This document shows positions 13,612 to 64,000 of a stretch of DNA of 64,000 nt, in pieces. The stretch's first letter is position 1. Each line of letters starts with the position of its first letter. The notes under the pieces are model-generated. The model saw only the letters and a list, made by a program, of their open reading frames with translations. It ran no database searches and was not told the DNA's origin. Made by a program: the position numbers and the translations under genes. This stretch comes from Doryteuthis pealeii (taxonomy: Eukaryota; Mollusca; Cephalopoda; Myopsida; Loliginidae), in assembly GCA_023376005.1 (NCBI GenBank), contig CM042157.1:50921817-50985816 (forward strand). Direction: 5' to 3'.

Positions 13612-13613
<2 letters not shown>
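13060..13613 (-). mobile_element. Internally deleted mariner element with terminal inverted repeats
   Basis: The ends 'caagggtgagtcaaaaagta' (13060) and its imperfect reverse complement (to 13613) are the terminal repeats, with a TA before the left end. Between 13480 and 13150 on the minus strand a transposase C-terminal part can be read: LLHDNA, YSPDLAPSDYHLFGPMKEGL, KKWLKEQS. These carry the second and third catalytic Asp regions of mariner DD34D transposases. A stop follows LHDNA, and the N-terminal half is absent, so it is not autonomous. Confidence 0.85.
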
Positions 13614-13663
<50 letters not shown>

Positions 13664-13744
13664 ATATATATATATGTGTGTATGTAATATATATCATTAC
13701 TCTCTTTAAAGGTTGTAGTGAGTGTTCAATATCTGGGATATATC

Positions 13745-14090
13745 CAGTATCATCCATAAATAACTGTAACAATTTTTTATAAAAATTTAATTTTATTTAA
13801 AACAAAATCTCAGGATTTTATTTTTTCTAGTGGAATAGTATATGATCAGAATGGATATTATTGGTATTATTTATTGGCAAACTCTGCAGCATTCTATAAC
13901 CAAAAATATGAATTTGCCGCACTCCAAGCTCCTTATATATATGTTTATACAATTTTATTTTTGGTTAAAAAATTTCAATGCTTTGGTAATAAATAATACC
14001 CAATATTGTCCCTTTTTGATTGTATAATGTTCTACTAGAAATAATAAAATCCTGATATCTTTGGTTTAAAAGAAAATCAACCTTCTATAA
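13745..14090. mobile_element. MITE-like inverted repeat, copy related to 41390-41648
   Basis: The ends contain 'ggattttattttttctagt' and, inverted, 'actagaaataataaaatcct' with 'gatatctttggtttaaaaga'. The same arms bracket 41390-41648. The middle contains 'tttgattgtataatgtt' in both copies. No protein is encoded. Confidence 0.6.
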
Positions 14091-14250
14091 AAAAAAAATA
14101 TTTTTTAATTTGTTTGGACTATATTTATATGCAATAATGTACATATATAAAAAATATAACATAGAAATCAAAACCATATTGCCTGATCATCATGTTATAG
14201 ATACTACAACCTTCAAACACAGTCATGAGATATATATATATGTATATATA

Positions 14251-14367
14251 ATGTTAATCCTAATGAGTCAGATGTACCTACTAATAGTTTCACTTACTAG
14301 AATCTTGCCCTAATGAGCTAGTAAGTAAAACTATTAGTAGGTATATCTGACTCATTAGGATTAACAT
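14251..14367. repeat. Hairpin element (about 55-bp arms)
   Basis: The arm 'atgttaatcctaatgagtca' with 'cctactaatagtttcactta' is repeated in reverse to 14367. One arm recurs at 51958-52015, so this is a dispersed fold-back element. Confidence 0.75.
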
Positions 14368-14470
14368 TATTATTTGCTCTACTTAGGTATTTCGAGCAGT
14401 CTTTACATTTTAGCTTTAGACAATCCTAGTAGCTTATATATATTTTATGAAATAAAATGGACTACTTATG

Positions 14471-14750
14471 GAAGCAAGTGGTGTAATGGTTAAAGTCATG
14501 GGAAATGGACTCGTCGCCCTGAGTTCAAATCCTGGATGTGGTAATTGCATTTCACTTAGCGCTAATACCCTTGGGAAAGGTATGAATCCTACTCTCCTTC
14601 CAACTATGGATAAATAGTAGGGCAGACTGGGTTCTTTAACTTTGGTTAGACAACCTGTCTAGGAGAAGGAAAACTCTGAATTCAAACCTGTTTGACTTCG
14701 TTTAAGAAATTGACTTTGTGTCATATCCTGCTTGTGTGGAGGGGTTGGTA
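14471..14750 (+). mobile_element. tRNA-derived SINE, family A
   Basis: The head has an A box (gtggtgtaatggttaaagtc) and B box (gagttcaaatcctgg) of a tRNA promoter. The body (agcgctaatacccttgggaa ... tagtagggcagactgggttc ... ggaggggttggtaaa) is shared with 31337-31620 and 59261-59540 on +, 44913-45193 on -, and part at 53750-53912 on +. It is followed by a T-rich tail. Confidence 0.85.
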
Positions 14751-15134
14751 AATTTTTTTTTTTTTTTTCTTTTGGCCAAGTGTTATAGTGTTAATTGATT
14801 ATTTTTGGGTGGTGCAACTCTCTTGGTCTTTTTTTTTTTTTTTTCCCCAGGCTAAGTTTTGTAGTATATTTTTACTAACAAATTATTTGCCTTTTTTTTT
14901 CTTACTGCAAGGGTTTACTCATAGGATTTTTACTAACAAATTATTTGCCATTTTTTTTCTTACTGCAAGGGTTTACTCATAGGATTAGTATATTATATGT
15001 GTATATATATTTATATATATATTATGATTATATAATCATTGTATTATTTCTGTAAGTATTTGCATTCATTTTAATAGTGTTAAAATGATGATTATTTCTT
15101 TTCTTAAAATTAACCAATCTTTTACCAATTCCAG

Positions 15135-59657
<44,523 letters not shown>

Positions 59658-60134
59658 TCACACTGTCGATATTAAGATTTCTTTACCCTGTAAGTTGCGT
59701 ATGCATGTTCAGAAGTGCAGCATGCCCCAGACATAAATGAAATCTGTGTAGTGTGTCCGACAAAACACACACATACACAGACAAATGGTGCTGCACACCG
59801 AGTTAAAGGAGTGAGTCTGTTCCAATGATAAGTATTTTAAAAGAAAACGTAATAATGATGGGGGGAAAACAAAAACTAAAAAGTAGAAGAAAAGAAATTT
59901 CCATTCTGAAGAAAGTGGAATTTGCTAAAAAAAAAAAAAAGAATGTAACAAGAAAACCAGATCTGATTTTTTTTTTTTTTAAAGATCCATTTATTGAATA
60001 ATAATGGATTGAGGGATTTTAATTTTCGTCTTATTTTTTTATATTTAAACAACAAAATTAAAATAAAAGAAACAAAGATATAAAATTAACCAACCAAAAT
60101 GAAATAAAATTTCTAACAAATTATATCTATATTC

Positions 60135-60190
<56 letters not shown>

Positions 60191-61115
60191 TTCAAGGTAT
60201 GAATGCTGTCTAAAAATATAGGATTTCCAAGATTCATCAAAACCAAAGTATGTAAAAAAATATAAAAAAATTGAAAAAGACTATATTTCTTTCATTTTAA
60301 ACATTTGTTTGGGAACAAAATAGCCAAAGATTGTTATAATTGAAAGTTCCCTTCAAAAGGTGAACATCTAAAATTCTAAAACCAAGATGTGTGTAAGATA
60401 AATTTAAAAAAAAAAAAAAAATAATGCAAAAAAAATGATGTGTCAGTTCACATCAAATGATTTGTTTCCACTCCTGTTGGTTATTTTTATAAAATACGTT
60501 TTTTCCATGCAAATGATATGGCAACATCTTTTGAAAAACTAAGATACAATTGAGGAATTTAGAGGTGATATTCCCCTCGACATCATTCCTCATCTTAAAA
60601 CAGGACTCGGTTGACCCCTAATAAAACTATTATTTGGTAAATCCAAAAACTAAAATACAAAACAAACCAAAAAAAAAAATAAAAAACAAAGACAAGATGG
60701 ATATTAATTCTTGTTTTTATATTTATATTTTGTAAAAATCCAATAAATATTAAAATATTTGGAGCATACTTAATACAATCCTGTTTTGAGAAACGTTGCC
60801 ATAAAAAAAAATCCTAAAAAAACAGCAAAAAAATTGTAAAAAATGGGGGGGAAAAATACTAAAGAAAATAGAAACTAAATATTATCAATCGGTATTTAAT
60901 AGATTGCTTTATTTGGTGGGAATGGCAAAAATGAAATTTAAAAACGATAATATACACACAAATTGGATAACACATGTTGCTTGTCTGGTTAAGAAGTTAT
61001 TTCTTAAACCAGATATCTTTGTAACAAAGATGGATACACATTTGTCCTTCAGACTTGATGCATTCAAAGTCCAATTGCTGACTTTAAAAATCTATCATCA
61101 TTTCAAATAAATAAA
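59658..61115 (+). other. Probable 3' UTR with candidate poly(A) signals
   Basis: The sequence after the stop is AT-rich with a (TA)n tract at 60138-60187. AATAAA hexamers occur at 60742-60747 and, overlapping, at 61106-61111 and 61110-61115. The last pair is followed by a GU-rich stretch (cctgtgtgtatata, about 61131-61144), the best cleavage-site arrangement seen. Extent is inferred; alternative ends are likely. Confidence 0.5.
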
Positions 61116-61149
61116 ATTGTATTATTTACACCTGTGTGTATATATATTT

Positions 61150-62243
61150 GACTATTTTCTCCAAAAAGCAATTTATTCCTATTCTATATTTTTGATACTC
61201 ATATATATATATATATGTGTTTAAATTTGTTTATTTTTTTTTTTTTTGTTTTTATTATTTTTTTTTTTTTTTTCTTTTTTTTAATTTTTTTTAAAATTAT
61301 TTTACTTTTTTATTTTTTTTATTATTTTTATTATAATTTTAAAGATTTATATGTATATATATATATATTTAATAATTACACACTTAATAATTTTCTGTTA
61401 TTTAAAAATTATCAAAATTTAAAATAGCTTTTATTATTCTTCCTTGACTCAGCTGCAGTAAAAGCATTTTTCTGCAAAAAGATCGGGGAGACTGTTTTTT
61501 GTTTTGTTTTTTTAAATAAGACTAATTTTCAATTTATTTGATGCTATTATCTATAATCCATAGAAATAGGATTGTGTAATGCACCTATCACAATTAATTT
61601 CATAAAACAAAGAATTTTATATCATAGAAATAAAATCTACTTCTTTGTTGAATTTATATTATGAAATGATTAAAAAGCAAATGGTTTGAGATCAATTTTT
61701 TATAAATGTTTTTCTTAACCAAATCACATTTGCATCTAAAGTAATATTGCCAATTCTTTAATTCCTGGTAAATTTCTGGTGTTTCTTGTATATACATAAA
61801 TTATGGATGAAGAAGATTCTAAGTCTTTCGCAGTATTGGTTCAAACCTAGGATATATTTGAAAAAGAAACTATTTAAAGAATGATTATATATCTTCATAT
61901 CTCTTGATGAACTAAAAAAATCTTGAATCACCAAGGAATGGCCATCTGCCCAAAAAAGTGAAAGCTAAGTAAAAAAAAAAAAAAAAAAAAATTTTTAAAT
62001 GTAAATACAAAGAAACTTCTGCTTTTATATATTTTGTTCAAAGTTTTATTTTTTAAAAACACAAAAAAATCGAAAAACAAAATAAAGGAAATTACTTACC
62101 ACAAATAAAACAAAAAAACATTGGATAAAATTCCTTTAGATAAAAGGGTGTTGGACAGTTGAATCTAATTTAAAAGAAAAAGTAACACACATATTTAACA
62201 GTACTTATTCATACACAAATATTAAGATTAATAGTTAACACTA

Positions 62244-62299
<56 letters not shown>

Positions 62300-64000
62300 A
62301 TTTAGTTTGTATTTTAATAAATATCCTATTTTAATAATTTACATAAATAAAAAGTTATTTAAAAAAAACTATCATAAAAAATGTTTATCTAACAATGTGC
62401 ATCATATATCTGAGACATCCTTTTCAGTATGAAAATTGTTTTACCATCAAAATATAAAACAAACAATTTTGTTTATTATTCAGTTAAAAATGTGAAAGTA
62501 CATTTTTATTGCTTGTGTTACAAACACATAAAAACAAAGAAAAAAGAACTAAAAAGTGTTTTTTTTTGTTTGTTTGTTTTTACAATTAGAGTTAAAATAA
62601 TAATTAATAGATTAGTTTAACAAATGAAATAAAATATCTTCTCTAATTTTTCTTCTGTATGATCAAGGAAAATAAGATTTTTAGATTCCTAATAATAATA
62701 AATTATATTTTTATTATAAAAATTATATTCTATTTATATTTTTTATATTTTATATAATTATCAAAACAGATTAGAAATTATTTTAGAATATAGAAAAAAT
62801 TGAAGTATAAATGAGAGAAATTATTAATATATTTATTTCTAAATAAATTGAAATTACTATAATTAGTGTTTTTTTTAAATGATTATTCAGGTATAAAAAT
62901 TACTGATATTAACCATAATTAAGGATATTATATATATAATGAGACTGATAGTTAAATTAAGATAAACAATTAAATAGTAACAGTAATTGAATGATTCTAT
63001 AGGTTTAAAAGCGATTCTATTAGTGAAAAGGTAAGTGTAATTAAAATCTGGTAAAGATTGTATGGTTTCATTAAGGAATGAAAAACAGTTTCTATTGAAG
63101 AACTGTTAACCTTTGGTCTTAATGATGATTGTTGGTTTAAGATATTTTTCAAATTATTCTTTTTTTTTTCTTCTTTTTCTTTTAAAATCAATTTTCTTTT
63201 AAATATTTTATTTAGAATTTTACAATAGCTGAATAGAAGTCAGAAAGTAAATTAATATTCATTTATCTTATTATCTATTAAAATTTTTTCTTTAGTTTTG
63301 TACATCTGAAAGATGGATGTCTTCCCTCCTCTTTTTCTTGTATATGTGCACAAGTTGAATTTTGCTGTTTGAACCCCCCATCCCCCCACCAAAAAAAAGC
63401 CCTGCATATAGAAGAGTAGATGAACTCAAGGGAATGGGGGCATAGAATTTTAGGAGTGTCATCCCCCTTATAAATAGGGATTTGTTTTTAAACTTATCTT
63501 TTATATGGTTATTGTTTTAAATACAATATAAGAAGCTGGCCAGTTAGGGGAAAAAAACAAAGGACTTGTTGGAGAAAGAGGGACTTTTTTCATCAACACA
63601 CAGAAGTCTGTTACCAAAATTAGAGTGCCTATTCCTTATAGTCAATTTATAGTCAATTTGGATATTCATTACCAAAATTACTTATTTAGATATTTGCCAA
63701 CTCATTTTGAGGGCCACCATTTTGTATGTCGTACATAGATATGTGTATCATGTACATTTGGTGGATTTCGTAACTTTTGTGACCTCTTTTAAATATGAGT
63801 GTTCATATTGTTTATTTATTGGTAAATTTCTATTGTTACTATAGTTATTATAGTAATTGAATGAGTTTAATTATTTTTTGGTTTTTTTGTTGTTTTTTTT
63901 AACTCCATGCCAACTACAAACTGGGGCAGCTGAGCAGTTTGAAAATTTTAAAAGTATGAACTTACTGTCCTTATCTTCCAATTTTCAAACCATTGGAAGG
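61150..64000. other. AT-rich downstream DNA, no gene seen
   Basis: I see poly-T/poly-A tracts (61232-61340, 61972-61990), a (CA)n repeat near 62249-62297 and otherwise unstructured AT-rich sequence. It may include the tail of a longer 3' UTR, or be intergenic. Confidence 0.6.

Larger units (their letters stand above)
1..15134. other. Repeat-rich upstream or intronic DNA
   Basis: No host coding exon is recognised. Because exon 1 starts at an acceptor, at least the part next to it is intron of the same gene; whether all 15 kb is intron cannot be told. Contents include two LINE tails, an initiator-tRNA pseudogene, a 5S-like fragment, (TA)n tracts (7741-7796, 8035-8083, 8337-8385, 13619-13674), a mariner copy, SINEs and several inverted repeats. 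Segments 1-780, 1030-1830 and 2400-3050 are AT-rich with nothing identified. Segment 780-1025, with 'ggcccatgggtatctaggtg' and a later 'ggggcccactgatgag', is a more GC-rich unknown repeat. Confidence 0.6.

Noticed and set aside
14471..14750. Functional tRNA gene
   Set aside because: A and B boxes are present, but the acceptor and anticodon stems do not pair, and the body is shared with other dispersed copies; it is a SINE.

Overview
The window is AT-rich animal nuclear DNA. Split coding exons with GT/AG junctions lie in a sea of (TA)n microsatellites, tRNA-derived SINEs, LINE tails, mariner remnants and inverted-repeat elements. The repeat types (tRNA SINEs with conserved bodies, very frequent TA repeats, RTE- and jockey-like LINE tails) and the protein suggest a mollusc, most likely a cephalopod such as an octopus. 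The species call is inference.

The only host gene I can support runs on the + strand from 15135 to 59657. It encodes a long coiled-coil protein that ends in SH3, FN3 and SH3 domains, and both SH3 domains look like those of the RIM-binding protein family (RIMBP2/TSPOAP1). I placed 17 exons by acceptor, donor and reading phase. Joined, they give 1618 codons with no frame break. The 5' end is missing: the first visible exon starts on a phase-0 acceptor with no ATG. The 2.1-kb first exon (15135-17243) is nearly all coiled coil. Small exons (17905-22716) lead to an acidic/proline-rich exon (23402-23947). A 22-kb intron (23948-45998) follows, then the C-terminal half: two more coiled-coil exons, SH3-1 split over two exons (49036-50505), a Ser/Pro linker, one FN3 (54148-55381), SH3-2 split over two exons (56489-58709), and a short tail with TGA at 59655-59657. 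A likely poly(A) site lies near 61106-61145. If the donor at 23948 is not used, translation stops at 23963-23965, giving a form that lacks every SH3 and FN3 domain.

The first 15 kb and the introns hold mobile DNA: LINE 3' ends (3921-4166 minus, 10364-11560 minus, about 18950-19280 plus), a mariner with terminal repeats (13060-13613) and its fold-back derivative (26113-26379), TTAA-bounded piggyBac-like MITEs, two SINE families, a CCA-ended initiator-tRNA-Met pseudogene (6579-6654), a 5S rRNA-derived fragment (7412-7522 minus), and many long inverted repeats, the largest near 37470-38006. Inverted repeats inside the transcribed introns would fold into long RNA duplexes, which is notable if the host is a cephalopod with heavy ADAR editing.

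From 61150 to 64000 I see only AT-rich DNA, homopolymers and a (CA)n tract. No bacterial-type operon, CRISPR array or functional RNA gene was found.
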